Positions 16,959 to 25,567 of a DNA stretch of 64,000 bases are shown one piece after another (positions within the stretch are counted from its first letter, which is position 1; the number at the start of each line of letters is the position of its first letter). The notes beneath the pieces are model-generated. The model searched no databases, had not been told where the DNA came from, and was given only the letters and a program-made list of their open reading frames with translations. The position numbers and the translations under genes were made by a program. The DNA is taken from assembly GCA_041656115.1 (NCBI GenBank), contig JBBAED010000002.1, positions 198,005 to 262,004 of the forward strand, in the 5' to 3' direction. Source of the stretch: Dehalococcoidales bacterium (lineage in GTDB: Bacteria > Chloroflexota > Dehalococcoidia > Dehalococcoidales > UBA5627).

Positions 16959-17006
16959 TTGACAAGCAAATAAAAAGATTATATTATATGCTTATATGCG
17001 CATATA
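16959..17006 (+). promoter_or_regulatory. Promoter and palindromic operator of the arsR operon
   Basis: TTGACA (16959-16964), a 17-bp spacer and TATTAT (16982-16987) form a strong promoter. Directly downstream is a perfect 14-bp palindrome TATATGCGCATATA (16993-17006), flanked by further TATATG/ATTATA half-site-like sequence. AT-rich dyads of this form are typical ArsR/SmtB operators, so autorepression is expected. Confidence 0.75.
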
Positions 17007-17030
17007 TGATTATACCGATGGGAGGCGATA

Positions 17031-17405
17031 ATGCAAGATTTTATTAAAGCAACCAAGGCTCTGTCGGATGAAACCCGTCTTAGGATTATGAATATACTTT
17101 CGGTTAGGGAGTGCTGTGTCTGCGAGGTTATGCAAGCCCTGCAAATATCACAAACCAGAGCTTCCCGTAATTTATCAATATTATATGAAGCGGGATTTTT
17201 GACCCAAAGAAAAGAAGGGCTTTGGACGTATTATGCCATTGATACCGGATCGCCGACCAAAGAAAGAACCCTTTTTCGAGATGATATAGTTCAGGCGATT
17301 TCTCATATCTTTCAAGATAACCAAATAGGTGCAGAAGATACTAGGCGGCTAAAAAAATCGCAAAAACTATCCGCTATCTCTAATTCTGATTCAAAGAACA
17401 AATAA
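17031..17405 (+). CDS. ArsR/SmtB family metal-responsive repressor
   Basis: A 124-residue winged-helix regulator. The ALSDETRLRIMNILS helix leads to RECCVCEVMQAL, where Cys residues about 28, 29 and 31 match the ArsR-type arsenic/antimony site, followed by the recognition helix QISQTRASRNLSIL. The C-terminal 35 residues are extra and charged. It should repress the operon until a thiophilic metalloid binds. GGGAGGCG precedes ATG 17031. It is immediately followed by the permease and thioredoxin-like genes. Confidence 0.88.
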   Translation: MQDFIKATKALSDETRLRIMNILSVRECCVCEVMQALQISQTRASRNLSILYEAGFLTQRKEGLWTYYAIDTGSPTKERTLFRDDIVQAISHIFQDNQIGAEDTRRLKKSQKLSAISNSDSKNK

Positions 17406-18443
17406 ATGAACACTTTTATTAACTTACTGCAGGCCGGATGGGGCGGATTATTAGAGTATCTTTCAGCGCATGTTATAACCTGTCTTATTCCCGCGCTTTT
17501 TATAGCCGGAGCAATTGCAACCTTTGTTTCACAATCTGCAGTACTCAAATACTTCGGGCCCAAAGCCAATAAACCGGCATCTTACGGGGTTGCCTCTGTT
17601 TCGGGGGCGATATTGGCCGTATGCTCATGTACCGTGTTGCCCTTATTTGCCGGCATTTTTAAAAGGGGGGCGGGGCTGGGTCCGGCGATTGCTTTTCTTT
17701 TCTCGGGGCCGGCAATCAACATACTTGCAATCGTATATTCCGCAAAACTGCTCGGCTGGGATATCGGTATCGCCCGAATTATAGCCGCCATTGTATTTTC
17801 GGTTGTAATCGGTTTAATTATGGAGCTTATATTTCAAAAGAAAAACCCGAACGGAAATGATAATCTTTTCCCGAAGCCGGAATCGGAACCGACAGGTAAA
17901 ACTATATGGCAGCAGATTATTTTTATAGGCGTGTTGGTAGGTATTTTAATTTTTGCCGCTTCAAAGAATTGGATTGTAACGGGTATCTTTTTTGTCGGGC
18001 TTGCAATAATTTTACGGCAATGGTTTAAACGAGATGAAATAATACAATGGCTAAACGAAACCCTGCACTTTACCAAACTAATTATCCCTTGGCTGTTAAT
18101 AGGTGTTTTTCTGGCAGGAATTCTTACCTACATAATCCCGCAAACGTTGGTTACCGCCTACGTAGGCGGTAATACAATTATCGGTAACTTTATCGCTTCG
18201 GTTTTCGGAGCGTTGATGTACTTCGCCACCTTAACCGAGGTTCCGATTGTTAAAGCATTTTTAGACCTTGGAATGGGCAAAGGACCGGCGCTCGCGTTAC
18301 TGCTTGCTGGGCCGTCTTTATCACTGCCTTCGATAATAACCTTAAGCCGTATTATGGGATTAAAGAAAACATTAACTTATGTTCTTTTGGTAATAATAAT
18401 GGCCACTCTAACAGGTTACCTCTTCGGGTTTATTGCAAAATAA
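17406..18443 (+). CDS. DUF318/COG0701-type permease (ArsP-like)
   Basis: A 345-residue membrane protein with about ten helices. The family hallmark CSCTVLPLFAGIFKRGAGLGPA is near residue 73 and is repeated in weaker form in the second half (MGKGPALALLLAGPSLSLPS). Members export organoarsenicals or other metal species; some were described as methylarsenite permeases (ArsP). A metalloid substrate is inferred from the upstream ArsR regulator. It starts directly after the arsR stop codon (17403-17405), so translation is coupled. Confidence 0.85.
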   Translation: MNTFINLLQAGWGGLLEYLSAHVITCLIPALFIAGAIATFVSQSAVLKYFGPKANKPASYGVASVSGAILAVCSCTVLPLFAGIFKRGAGLGPAIAFLFSGPAINILAIVYSAKLLGWDIGIARIIAAIVFSVVIGLIMELIFQKKNPNGNDNLFPKPESEPTGKTIWQQIIFIGVLVGILIFAASKNWIVTGIFFVGLAIILRQWFKRDEIIQWLNETLHFTKLIIPWLLIGVFLAGILTYIIPQTLVTAYVGGNTIIGNFIASVFGALMYFATLTEVPIVKAFLDLGMGKGPALALLLAGPSLSLPSIITLSRIMGLKKTLTYVLLVIIMATLTGYLFGFIAK

Positions 18444-18458
18444 TAAAAGGAGAAAAGG

Positions 18459-18704
18459 ATGCAAATTAAAATATTAGGTACGGGATGTCCAAAATGTCGC
18501 CAATTGGAAGAAAGAACCCGCAAGGTTCTCCAAGAGATGGAAATTGAATCCGAGATAGATTCTGTAAAAGATATCAAAAAGATTATGGATTATCCGATTT
18601 TAACCACCCCGGGTTTGGTTATTAATGAGGTTGTTGTTAGTTCAGGGAAAGTGCCAAGCGAAAAAGAAATTACAGGCTTTATCAACACCGCCTTAAAAAA
18701 ATAA
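18459..18704 (+). CDS. Small thioredoxin-like disulfide protein
   Basis: An 81-residue thioredoxin fold protein of the TM0996 type, with the active site GTGCPKCRQLEE (CPKC at about 10-13) and the cis-Pro strand LTTPGLVINE. Such proteins are often encoded next to COG0701 permeases and are thought to supply thiol redox chemistry to them. AAAAGGAGAAAAGG precedes ATG 18459. It is the last gene of the arsR-permease-thioredoxin operon. Confidence 0.88.
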   Translation: MQIKILGTGCPKCRQLEERTRKVLQEMEIESEIDSVKDIKKIMDYPILTTPGLVINEVVVSSGKVPSEKEITGFINTALKK

Positions 18705-18840
18705 CAAGCCCCCTACCGAGATAACAGATTCTTATGTTCGCTATAAACTCCAGGCTCAAAGTTTTTCTGATTATGAGATCGCATGAGTCGCAATTATAAG
18801 GCCGGCAAGATATAATTCAACAGTAATACAGGGATATAAA

Positions 18841-20577
18841 ATGTTCTTACCGACAACAAGAGATGAATTAAACAGCTTAAAATGGGACCGGCCGGATATA
18901 ATTCTGGTAACCGGAGACAGCTATATCGACAGCCCGTTTATTGGTGTTGCCGTAATCGGCAAGGTTTTAACGGCAGCCGGATACCGAGTTGCTATAATTG
19001 CCCAACCGGATTTAAATTCCGCAAAAGATATCGCCCGCATGGGAGAACCGCGCTTATTTTGGGGAGTTTCGGGTGGCTGTATCGATTCGATGGTTGCCAA
19101 CCACACTTCCTTAAAAAAGAAGCGCAAAAGCGACGATTATACCCCCGGCGGAATCAATAACAGGCGCCCCAACCGCGCCGTAATTGTTTATACCAACCTT
19201 ATCAAGCAGTATTTTAAAAGCAGCAAACCGATATTGCTTGGCGGTATCGAGGCCAGCTTGCGCCGAATAGCCCATTATGACTTTTGGTCGGACAGCGTAC
19301 GTTCGTCTGTGTTATTTGATGCCAAAGCAGACTATTTACTTTACGGAATGGCCGAAAAATCGACCTTGGAATTTGCCGAAGCCTTAAAAAGCGGGAGGGA
19401 CGTTTCAAATATCAGGGGTTTATGTTATATCGCCAATAAAAAAGAGGAAATCCCATCGGAATTTATTGAACTGCCTGCTTACGACGTTGTAAAAAGCGAT
19501 AAAAAGGCATTTACGGAAATGTTTCAGACCTTTTATCAAAATAACGACCCTTTAAATGCTTCGGGAATGTTTCAAAAGCACGGAACGCGCTACCTTGTTC
19601 ACAACCCGCCCGCTATGGCTCTGTCGCAAAAGGAACTGGACGATATCTACGCACTCGATTTTGAAAGGGCGCAACACCCCCACTACGAAAAACAAGGCAA
19701 AGTAAAAGCGCTCGAAACAATCGCCTTTTCAATTGCCACACACCGCGGTTGTTACGGGGAGTGTAATTTTTGTGCCATCGGCGTGCATGAAGGAAGAACT
19801 GTTCAATGGCGAAGCCAAAAATCAATCTTATCGGAAGCCGAAAAAATCGTTGCCCTACCGGATTTTAAAGGCTATATTATTGATGTCGGCGGCCCGACCG
19901 CCAATATGTACGGCTATGAATGCGCTAAAAAATTAAAAACGGGAAGTTGCAAAGATAAACGCTGCCTTTATCCCGAAATTTGCCCGGTACTAAAGGTGAA
20001 TCACGACCCACAAATAAAACTGCTTCAAAAATTGCGGCTTATTAAGGGGGTTAAAAAGGTATTTGTAGCTTCGGGTGTCCGCTACGATTTACTTTTAAAC
20101 GATAATAAGTACGGTGTAAGTTATCTTGAAGAACTTGTAAAACATCATATTTCAGGGCAAATGAAAATCGCCCCGGAACATACCGAGAACCGCGTTTTAC
20201 AAATAATGGGAAAACCGCAAAAGAAACTGCTTTTACAATTTAAAGAATTGTTTGAAAAGATTAACCGGAAATTCAAAAAAGAACAGTTTTTAACGTACTA
20301 TTTAATTGCCGCTCATCCGGGGTGCACGTTAGGCGATATGGAAAAGTTAAAACATTTTACCTCGCAGACGCTTAAAACAAACCCCGAACAGGTTCAGATA
20401 TTCCTGCCGGCGCCCTCAACCTATTCTGCACTAATGTATTACACCGAAACCGATCCGTTTAGCACTAAAAAATTATTTGTTGAAAAAGACCCCCACCGCA
20501 AAGAAACACAAAAAGAAGCGGTTGTAAAAAAAGCCTATCAAAAAGCGCCCGCCGGAAGGGCAAAACTGCCCAAATAG
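18841..20577 (+). CDS. YgiQ family (UPF0313) radical SAM protein
   Basis: A 578-residue protein. The N-terminal cobalamin-binding-like region (about 1-200) has GDSYIDSPF and GGIEASLRRIAHYDFWSD. The radical SAM core has the cluster motif CYGECNFCAIGVHEGR (C-x3-C-x2-C, about 303-310), and a C-terminal domain follows. Family members are widespread, and no reaction has been firmly assigned that I know of. A TATAAT box lies about 30 bp before the ATG. It stands alone between the metalloid operon and comM. Confidence 0.92.
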   Translation: MFLPTTRDELNSLKWDRPDIILVTGDSYIDSPFIGVAVIGKVLTAAGYRVAIIAQPDLNSAKDIARMGEPRLFWGVSGGCIDSMVANHTSLKKKRKSDDYTPGGINNRRPNRAVIVYTNLIKQYFKSSKPILLGGIEASLRRIAHYDFWSDSVRSSVLFDAKADYLLYGMAEKSTLEFAEALKSGRDVSNIRGLCYIANKKEEIPSEFIELPAYDVVKSDKKAFTEMFQTFYQNNDPLNASGMFQKHGTRYLVHNPPAMALSQKELDDIYALDFERAQHPHYEKQGKVKALETIAFSIATHRGCYGECNFCAIGVHEGRTVQWRSQKSILSEAEKIVALPDFKGYIIDVGGPTANMYGYECAKKLKTGSCKDKRCLYPEICPVLKVNHDPQIKLLQKLRLIKGVKKVFVASGVRYDLLLNDNKYGVSYLEELVKHHISGQMKIAPEHTENRVLQIMGKPQKKLLLQFKELFEKINRKFKKEQFLTYYLIAAHPGCTLGDMEKLKHFTSQTLKTNPEQVQIFLPAPSTYSALMYYTETDPFSTKKLFVEKDPHRKETQKEAVVKKAYQKAPAGRAKLPK

Positions 20578-20593
20578 CAGCCGTGATTTATAA

Positions 20594-20623
20594 TTGACAT
20601 GCTACCGCGCTTTCACGTAACAT
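20594..20623 (+). promoter_or_regulatory. Promoter of comM
   Basis: TTGACA (20594-20599), an 18-bp spacer and TAACAT (20618-20623), seven bases before the ATG at 20631. The spacing predicts a leaderless or near-leaderless transcript. Confidence 0.5.
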
Positions 20624-20630
20624 TATTGGA

Positions 20631-22157
20631 ATGTTAGCCAAAGTCTACAGCTGCGCACTGGTAGGATTAGAGGGAACAATCGTCGAAGTTGAAGTCGATG
20701 TTTCTCCGGGGTTACCGCTTTTTGCTATCGTTGGACTGCCGGATGCCGCTGTCTCGGAAGCCAGAGAGCGCGTACGCTCGGCAGTTCGCAATTCAGGATT
20801 TATCTTCCCCTTAAAGCATCTTTGTGCCAATTTAGCCCCGGCTGACTTAAAAAAGGCCGGCCCCGCTTATGACTTGCCGATTGCTATCGGTATTATTTTA
20901 AGCACGGACCAACTCTTTTTTGATGTTTCAGACACCCTTTTTCTGGGAGAATTATCACTTGATGGGAGCCTGCGGCACACCAACGGAATATTATCCATGG
21001 TGGCACTGGCACATAAAAACGGATTTAAAAACATTGTTGTTCCGGAGGTTGATGCCAAAGAGGCGGCGCTGGTAGACGGTGCCAATATTATGCCGTTTGC
21101 TTCTTTATCCCAAATTGCAAACTACATGATGGGTAAAATCCCCGCCCCTAAATTGGATTGCAGCAAAACAACGGTAACCGAACAGGTAGCAAACAACGCT
21201 TCATTTATCGATTTTGCCCATATAAAAGGGCAAGAACACGTTAAAAGAGCCTTGGAAGTTGCTGCAGCCGGAGGACACAATATTGTAATGTTCGGTCCCC
21301 CCGGAAGCGGTAAAACGTTGTTGGCACGTTCTTTACCGGGGATATTGCCGCCGATGACAAACGAAGAGTCACTTGAAGTTACACGTATTTACAGCGCAAG
21401 CGGGCTGCTGCCGCAAGATACCCCTTTAATTTGTAACCGCCCGTTCCGCTCACCGCACCACACAATTTCCGATGCCGGTTTGGTGGGGGGTGGGCATATA
21501 CCCAAACCGGGCGAAATCAGCCTCAGCCATAGGGGGGTTTTGTTTTTAGATGAACTGCCGGAATTCGGACAGGCAATTCTTGAGGTATTAAGGCAGCCTT
21601 TGGAAGATAAACTTGTTACCATTAGCCGTGCGCGCGGGAGTATGACATTCCCCGCTAACTTTATGTTGGTAGGAGCAATGAACCCCTGCCCTTGCGGTTA
21701 CTACGGAGACCCGTATCACCCTTGTACCTGCAACCCGGGGTTGATATCGCGTTATCAAAAACGAATCAGCGGCCCGTTTCTGGATAGGATTGATATTTTT
21801 ATCGAGGTCCCGCATATTGATTACGAAAAACTTTCAGATGATAGGTTGGGTGAAAAATCGCATAAAGTGCAAGAACGGGTTTCCGAAGCCAGGCTAATTC
21901 AACGCTGGCGTTTTGAGGGTTCGACACTGGCAGCCAACAGTGAGATGACCCCGTTAGAAGTGCGTGATTTCTGCAAAACAAGCGATGCGGCGCAAAGCCT
22001 TTTAAAAACCGCTATGAAGCAAATGAGCCTTTCGGCACGCGCTTTCCATCGCATACTAAAACTTGCCAGAACCATAGCGGATCTTGAAAAAAGTGATATA
22101 ATAGAGGTTAATCATATTGCTGAGGCAATCCAATACAGGCCAAGGCGTAGTGTATAA
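20631..22157 (+). CDS. comM: ComM/YifB family Mg-chelatase-like AAA+ ATPase
   Basis: A 508-residue protein. The N-terminal ChlI-like domain of Lon-protease fold (about 1-165) has EVDVSPGLPLFAIVGLPD. The AAA+ core has Walker A GPPGSGKTLLARSL (about 223-236), sensor region GALNPCPCG-like GAMNPCPCGYYGDP and a C-terminal Mg_chelatase_C domain with LSARAFHRILKLARTIADLE. In Vibrio and Haemophilus, ComM is a helicase that extends branch migration during natural transformation; the same role here is inferred. It starts right at a promoter without a strong ribosome site and is 18 bp upstream of the DUF502 gene. Confidence 0.93.
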   Translation: MLAKVYSCALVGLEGTIVEVEVDVSPGLPLFAIVGLPDAAVSEARERVRSAVRNSGFIFPLKHLCANLAPADLKKAGPAYDLPIAIGIILSTDQLFFDVSDTLFLGELSLDGSLRHTNGILSMVALAHKNGFKNIVVPEVDAKEAALVDGANIMPFASLSQIANYMMGKIPAPKLDCSKTTVTEQVANNASFIDFAHIKGQEHVKRALEVAAAGGHNIVMFGPPGSGKTLLARSLPGILPPMTNEESLEVTRIYSASGLLPQDTPLICNRPFRSPHHTISDAGLVGGGHIPKPGEISLSHRGVLFLDELPEFGQAILEVLRQPLEDKLVTISRARGSMTFPANFMLVGAMNPCPCGYYGDPYHPCTCNPGLISRYQKRISGPFLDRIDIFIEVPHIDYEKLSDDRLGEKSHKVQERVSEARLIQRWRFEGSTLAANSEMTPLEVRDFCKTSDAAQSLLKTAMKQMSLSARAFHRILKLARTIADLEKSDIIEVNHIAEAIQYRPRRSV

Positions 22158-22175
22158 AATAGGAAGTGCGCTTTA

Positions 22176-22901
22176 ATGGCAAAAGAAAAAGAGGGATTTG
22201 TGCACTGGTTGCTTAGAAATCTAAGGAAAAACTTCCTTGCCGGTTTCTTGGTTGTTATTCCGCTTGTAGTCGTAATTTTTATAGTCACCTGGCTGTTTAT
22301 TAAAATCGATGATGTTCTTCAACCGATAATAACCAATATTGTCACCCATTTCAATCCTGATTATCATGCAATTACGGGGCTTGGTTTTGTTGCCGCAATC
22401 CTTATAATTTACATAGTAGGGATTATTACCAGTAATTACATAGGGAAAAAAGTAGTTAATTTTTCCGAAAACCTGATTAACCGACTCCCTATTTTTAAGC
22501 AATTATACAACAGCGCCAAACAAGTCGTGGAAGGACTTTTAGGCGCCGGAATGAACAAAGCTGCTTTTAGAGAGGTTGTTTTTGTGGAATTCCCCAGAAA
22601 AGGAATGTTTGCCCCCGCCTTTGTAACCAATGAAATTAAGTCGGCATCGGGGGAAAAACTTTACGGGGTTTATATTCCAACGGCTCCGGTGCCCACATCG
22701 GGATATTTTGAAATTGTTGCTGAAAGTGAGATTATTCACACCGATTTAAAAATTGACGATTGCATTAAAATGGTGGTCTCCGGGGGGATGATTATTCCCG
22801 AATCGGTGCTTACCGGCAAAACTCCGATAAAGGCACCCGATCAAATTGCCAAAATGTTAGAGAATAGCTCAAAGCCAGAAGATAATCCCCATAGCGAGTA
22901 A
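22176..22901 (+). CDS. DUF502 membrane protein
   Basis: A 241-residue protein with two N-terminal membrane helices (about 20-43 and 60-82) and a soluble C-terminal region starting with IFKQLYNSAKQVVEGLL. It contains VVFVEFPRKGMFAPAFVT and VYIPTAPVPTSGYFEIV, the two best conserved DUF502 segments. The function is unknown. GGAAG precedes ATG 22176 and the gap to comM is 18 bp. Its last 33 bp overlap the end of the converging hypothetical gene. Confidence 0.85.
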   Translation: MAKEKEGFVHWLLRNLRKNFLAGFLVVIPLVVVIFIVTWLFIKIDDVLQPIITNIVTHFNPDYHAITGLGFVAAILIIYIVGIITSNYIGKKVVNFSENLINRLPIFKQLYNSAKQVVEGLLGAGMNKAAFREVVFVEFPRKGMFAPAFVTNEIKSASGEKLYGVYIPTAPVPTSGYFEIVAESEIIHTDLKIDDCIKMVVSGGMIIPESVLTGKTPIKAPDQIAKMLENSSKPEDNPHSE

Positions 22902-23120
22902 AACCAGCCCGATTACAACCGCGGTGTAACCGCCTACTTTAAACCCCCAGGCTTGTATATTGTCGGGCCTGTGTTCGATATATCTGCGCACATCGGCCTT
23001 ATTTGATAACTCATCACAATAATCTTTTTCTTCTTTTCTGCCGATACTAAAAATAACAATACCGATAAGCAGAAAAACAGCGCCGATGATTATCAAGGGA
23101 CCATATTCACTAGTAAGCAT
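22869..23120 (-). CDS. Small two-helix membrane protein, uncharacterised
   Basis: An 83-residue protein with helices at about 7-25 and 61-82 joined by a charged loop (RKEEKDYCDELSNKADVRRY). GGGAGG lies eight bases before ATG 23120. It converges with and overlaps the DUF502 gene by 33 bp, tail to tail. No family is recognised. Confidence 0.65.
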   Translation of the reverse strand: MLTSEYGPLIIIGAVFLLIGIVIFSIGRKEEKDYCDELSNKADVRRYIEHRPDNIQAWGFKVGGYTAVVIGLVLLAMGIIFWL

Positions 23121-23190
23121 CTTCGGATCCTCCCGTTAAACTCTGCCTGTGCTGGAATTATACAATCTTTAAGAAGGTGTTTCAAGATAC

Positions 23191-23236
23191 AAAAAGACAA
23201 ACGACCGCCGAATGACGTGCATCGCGGCGGTCGTTT
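23191..23236 (-). terminator. Terminator of the rplK-rplL operon
   Basis: A perfect 12-bp stem, AAACGACCGCCG (23199-23210) with CGGCGGTCGTTT (23225-23236). On the minus strand it is followed by GTCTTTTTG. It is placed about 40 bp after the rplL stop. Confidence 0.88.
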
Positions 23237-23272
23237 CAAATGTAACTGTTATAAATTTATTCGAATGATATA

Positions 23273-23656
23273 TTAGGTAAGTTCGACAGTTGCGCCAACT
23301 TCTTCAAGTTTAGCTTTAGCGGAAGCAGCCTCTTCCTTGCTGACAGCTTCTTTAACTGCCTTCGGTGCGCCTTCAACCAAATCTTTCGATTCTTTAAGAC
23401 CCAACTGGGTAAGTTCACGAACAACTCTGATGACATTAATCTTATTGGCGCCGACATCTTTGAGGATTACGTTAAATTCGGTCTTTTCTTCTTCGGCTTT
23501 GGCACTACCGGTATCGGCAGAGACTGCAACGGCAGCCATCATCGGAGCGGCGGCGCTTACGCCAAATTCTTCTTCCAAGGCCTTGACCAGTTTTGATAAT
23601 TCAAGAACGGTCATTTCTTTTACGATATCGATTACTTGCTGAGTTTTATCTTCCAT
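23273..23656 (-). CDS. rplL: 50S ribosomal protein L7/L12
   Basis: A 127-residue stalk protein. The N-terminal dimerisation domain (VIDIVKEMTVLELSKLVKAL) is joined by an Ala-rich hinge (APMMAAVAVSADTGSAKAEE) to the C-terminal factor-binding domain (FNVILKDVGANKINVIRVVR ... LVEGAPKAVKEAVS). It recruits elongation factors to the ribosome. It is the last gene of the operon, 41 bp after rplJ and before a strong terminator. Confidence 0.98.
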   Translation of the reverse strand: MEDKTQQVIDIVKEMTVLELSKLVKALEEEFGVSAAAPMMAAVAVSADTGSAKAEEEKTEFNVILKDVGANKINVIRVVRELTQLGLKESKDLVEGAPKAVKEAVSKEEAASAKAKLEEVGATVELT

Positions 23657-23697
23657 TTAATTTTACCTTCCTTTTACCAGACTTTATATTTTAATAT

Positions 23698-24222
23698 TTA
23701 TTTTCCTTCTAATTTATCCGCTCTGGCCTGTAAAACAGTGACTAATCCTCTCATCGGAGCGGCACATACATTAACAAAACCGGATATCGGGCCCTGCATG
23801 GCACCAAGTACCTGAGCAAGCAAAATATCCTTCGGCGGTATTTTAGCCAACGATTTTACATCTTCATCGGTCAGTAATTGGTCTCCGATAAAACCGCCTT
23901 TGATTTTGAGTGAAGTTTCGTAAGCATCGACAAATTGAACCAAAATCTTTGCCGGTTCCACTTCATCGTTATAACCGAAAGCCATCGCCAGCGGTCCGGT
24001 AAGGCTTTCTTTTAAGAAACCTTTGTTTGAGTTATCCGCGGCAAATCTGGCCAGGGTATTTTTAACCACCATATAGTCAATCCCGGCATCGCCCAATTTA
24101 CGTCTAAGTAGAGTAAGATCGGCGTTTTTCATTCCCAGATATTCGGTCATTATGCCGACTTTACATCTGGTCATTGCATCTTGAACCTCTTCTACTATTT
24201 GCTCTTTTTCTGCTCTTTTCAC
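23698..24222 (-). CDS. rplJ: 50S ribosomal protein L10
   Basis: A 174-residue stalk base protein: RRKLGDAGIDYMVVKNTLARFAA in the rRNA-binding part, and a C-terminal helix that binds L7/L12 dimers. The start is GTG at 24222, chosen because AGGAGGTG lies eight bases upstream; a GTG three codons earlier falls inside that ribosome site. Upstream is the L10 leader with an attenuator, so L10 (as the L10-L12 complex) probably controls its own synthesis. Confidence 0.96.
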   Translation of the reverse strand: MKRAEKEQIVEEVQDAMTRCKVGIMTEYLGMKNADLTLLRRKLGDAGIDYMVVKNTLARFAADNSNKGFLKESLTGPLAMAFGYNDEVEPAKILVQFVDAYETSLKIKGGFIGDQLLTDEDVKSLAKIPPKDILLAQVLGAMQGPISGFVNVCAAPMRGLVTVLQARADKLEGK

Positions 24223-24231
24223 CCTTATCAC

Positions 24232-24390
24232 CTCCTATTCGTCAAAATAAAAAAATCCTTGCACCCACGAGGCAAGGACTTAATAAAAACAGAAAGTTCT
24301 ATCATGCCCTCAATCCTCGGCAGGTATATTTAAGCCTTACGGCACCCGCTGTCTCAGGATGAGACCGGCGTAATAAATATAATATTGTTA
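24232..24390 (-). promoter_or_regulatory. Ribosomal L10 leader RNA
   Basis: The minus-strand transcript between rplA and rplJ contains GACAGCGGGTGCCGTAAGGC followed by CCTGCCGAGG, matching the conserved internal loop of the L10 leader motif as I remember it. It is the binding site for the L10/L12 complex and precedes the attenuator at 24246-24279. Confidence 0.8.
24246..24279 (-). terminator. Transcription attenuator before rplJ-rplL
   Basis: On the minus strand, TCCTTGC (24272-24278) pairs with GCAAGGA (24256-24262) and is followed by TTTTTTTATTTT. A full rho-independent terminator between rplA and rplJ implies that stalk-protein genes are controlled by termination. Confidence 0.82.
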
Positions 24391-24397
24391 ATTTATT

Positions 24398-25108
24398 TTA
24401 AGCGGCCGCAGTCATAGCGGCTTTAAGATCCAGTTTTATACTGGGACCCATGGTTGATGCAATATAAGCACTCTTAATATACTGACCCTTGGCGCCAACC
24501 GGTTTGGCTCTTACAATCGCATCAATAACTGCCATCATATTTTCGTTCAATTTTTCGGCATCAAAACTCATCTTCCCCAACGGAAGGTGAATAATCGCAT
24601 TACGATCCAGTTTAAATTCAACGCGCCCTTTACGAGCATCTTCGATTACCCTGGGCAGGTCTTCGGCAACAACAACGGTACCGGCTTTAGGATTGGGCAT
24701 TAACCCTTTTCTTCCTAAAATTTTACCGAGTTTACCGACTTTACCCATCATTTCCGGCGTTGCGATAGCCGCATCAAAATCAAGCCATCCGCCTTCGATT
24801 TGTTTAATAACATCATCGTTACCGACATAATCGGCTCCGGCATTGGTTGCTATTTTTTCCGCTTCACCCTGAGCAAAAACCAGAATACGTATTTTTTTAC
24901 CGAGACCGTGCGGCAACAGGGCAACCCCTCTCACTTGCTGTGTTGCGTTTCTGGGATCAAGACCCATCTTTAAATGCAACTCAAGCGTTTCGTCAAACTT
25001 AGCGGTAACAGTTTTTTTCGCCAGCTCGACTGCCTCTTCCGGTAAATACTCTTTGTCTTTTTCAACCAGAGCTGCTACTTCGTTATATTTTTTCCCTCGT
25101 TCTGCCAT
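24398..25108 (-). CDS. rplA: 50S ribosomal protein L1
   Basis: A 236-residue protein of the L1 stalk with the typical KFDETLELHLKMGLDPRNATQQVRG-type region, then ILGRKGLMPNPKAGTV and the C-terminal VGAKGQYIKSAYIASTMGP. It binds 23S rRNA near the E site and in many bacteria represses the rplK-rplA mRNA. It starts one base after the rplK stop. Confidence 0.98.
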   Translation of the reverse strand: MAERGKKYNEVAALVEKDKEYLPEEAVELAKKTVTAKFDETLELHLKMGLDPRNATQQVRGVALLPHGLGKKIRILVFAQGEAEKIATNAGADYVGNDDVIKQIEGGWLDFDAAIATPEMMGKVGKLGKILGRKGLMPNPKAGTVVVAEDLPRVIEDARKGRVEFKLDRNAIIHLPLGKMSFDAEKLNENMMAVIDAIVRAKPVGAKGQYIKSAYIASTMGPSIKLDLKAAMTAAA

Positions 25109-25109
25109 C

Positions 25110-25532
25110 TTATTCTATACCAATCCCCATACTTCTTGCGGTGCCCAAAACAATTTTTTCGGCACCATCGATATCAATCGAGTTTAAATCTTTTGCTTTA
25201 ATTTCAGCAATTTCTCTTAGTTTTTCTTTCGACAACTTCAACGTCGCAACATGCCCCGTATTACCGGCACCTTTAGGAACCCCCAATGCTTTTTTAAGCA
25301 AATCAGAGGTCGGGGGTGTCTTGGTAATAAACTTAAAGGTTCTGTCGACATATACGGTTATCTCTACAGGAATAATCGAACCGACATATTTGGCGGTTCG
25401 CTCGTTGTATTCCTTGCAAAAACCCATAATATTAACGCCATGCTGACCCAGCGCAGGACCAACCGGGGGCGCAGGATTAGCTTGCCCGGCCGCAATTTGC
25501 AACTTTACTATCGCTTTAATCTTTTTTGCCAC
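25110..25532 (-). CDS. rplK: 50S ribosomal protein L11
   Basis: A 140-residue protein with AAGQANPAPPVGPALGQHGVNIM, the thiostrepton-binding N-terminal domain, and the rRNA-binding C-terminal domain ending GTARSMGIGIE. It forms part of the GTPase-associated centre. It lies between nusG and rplA in the conserved cluster order. Confidence 0.98.
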   Translation of the reverse strand: MAKKIKAIVKLQIAAGQANPAPPVGPALGQHGVNIMGFCKEYNERTAKYVGSIIPVEITVYVDRTFKFITKTPPTSDLLKKALGVPKGAGNTGHVATLKLSKEKLREIAEIKAKDLNSIDIDGAEKIVLGTARSMGIGIE

Positions 25533-25567
25533 TTATAAATTTCCTCCGGGACTTTCAAAAACCCTTT

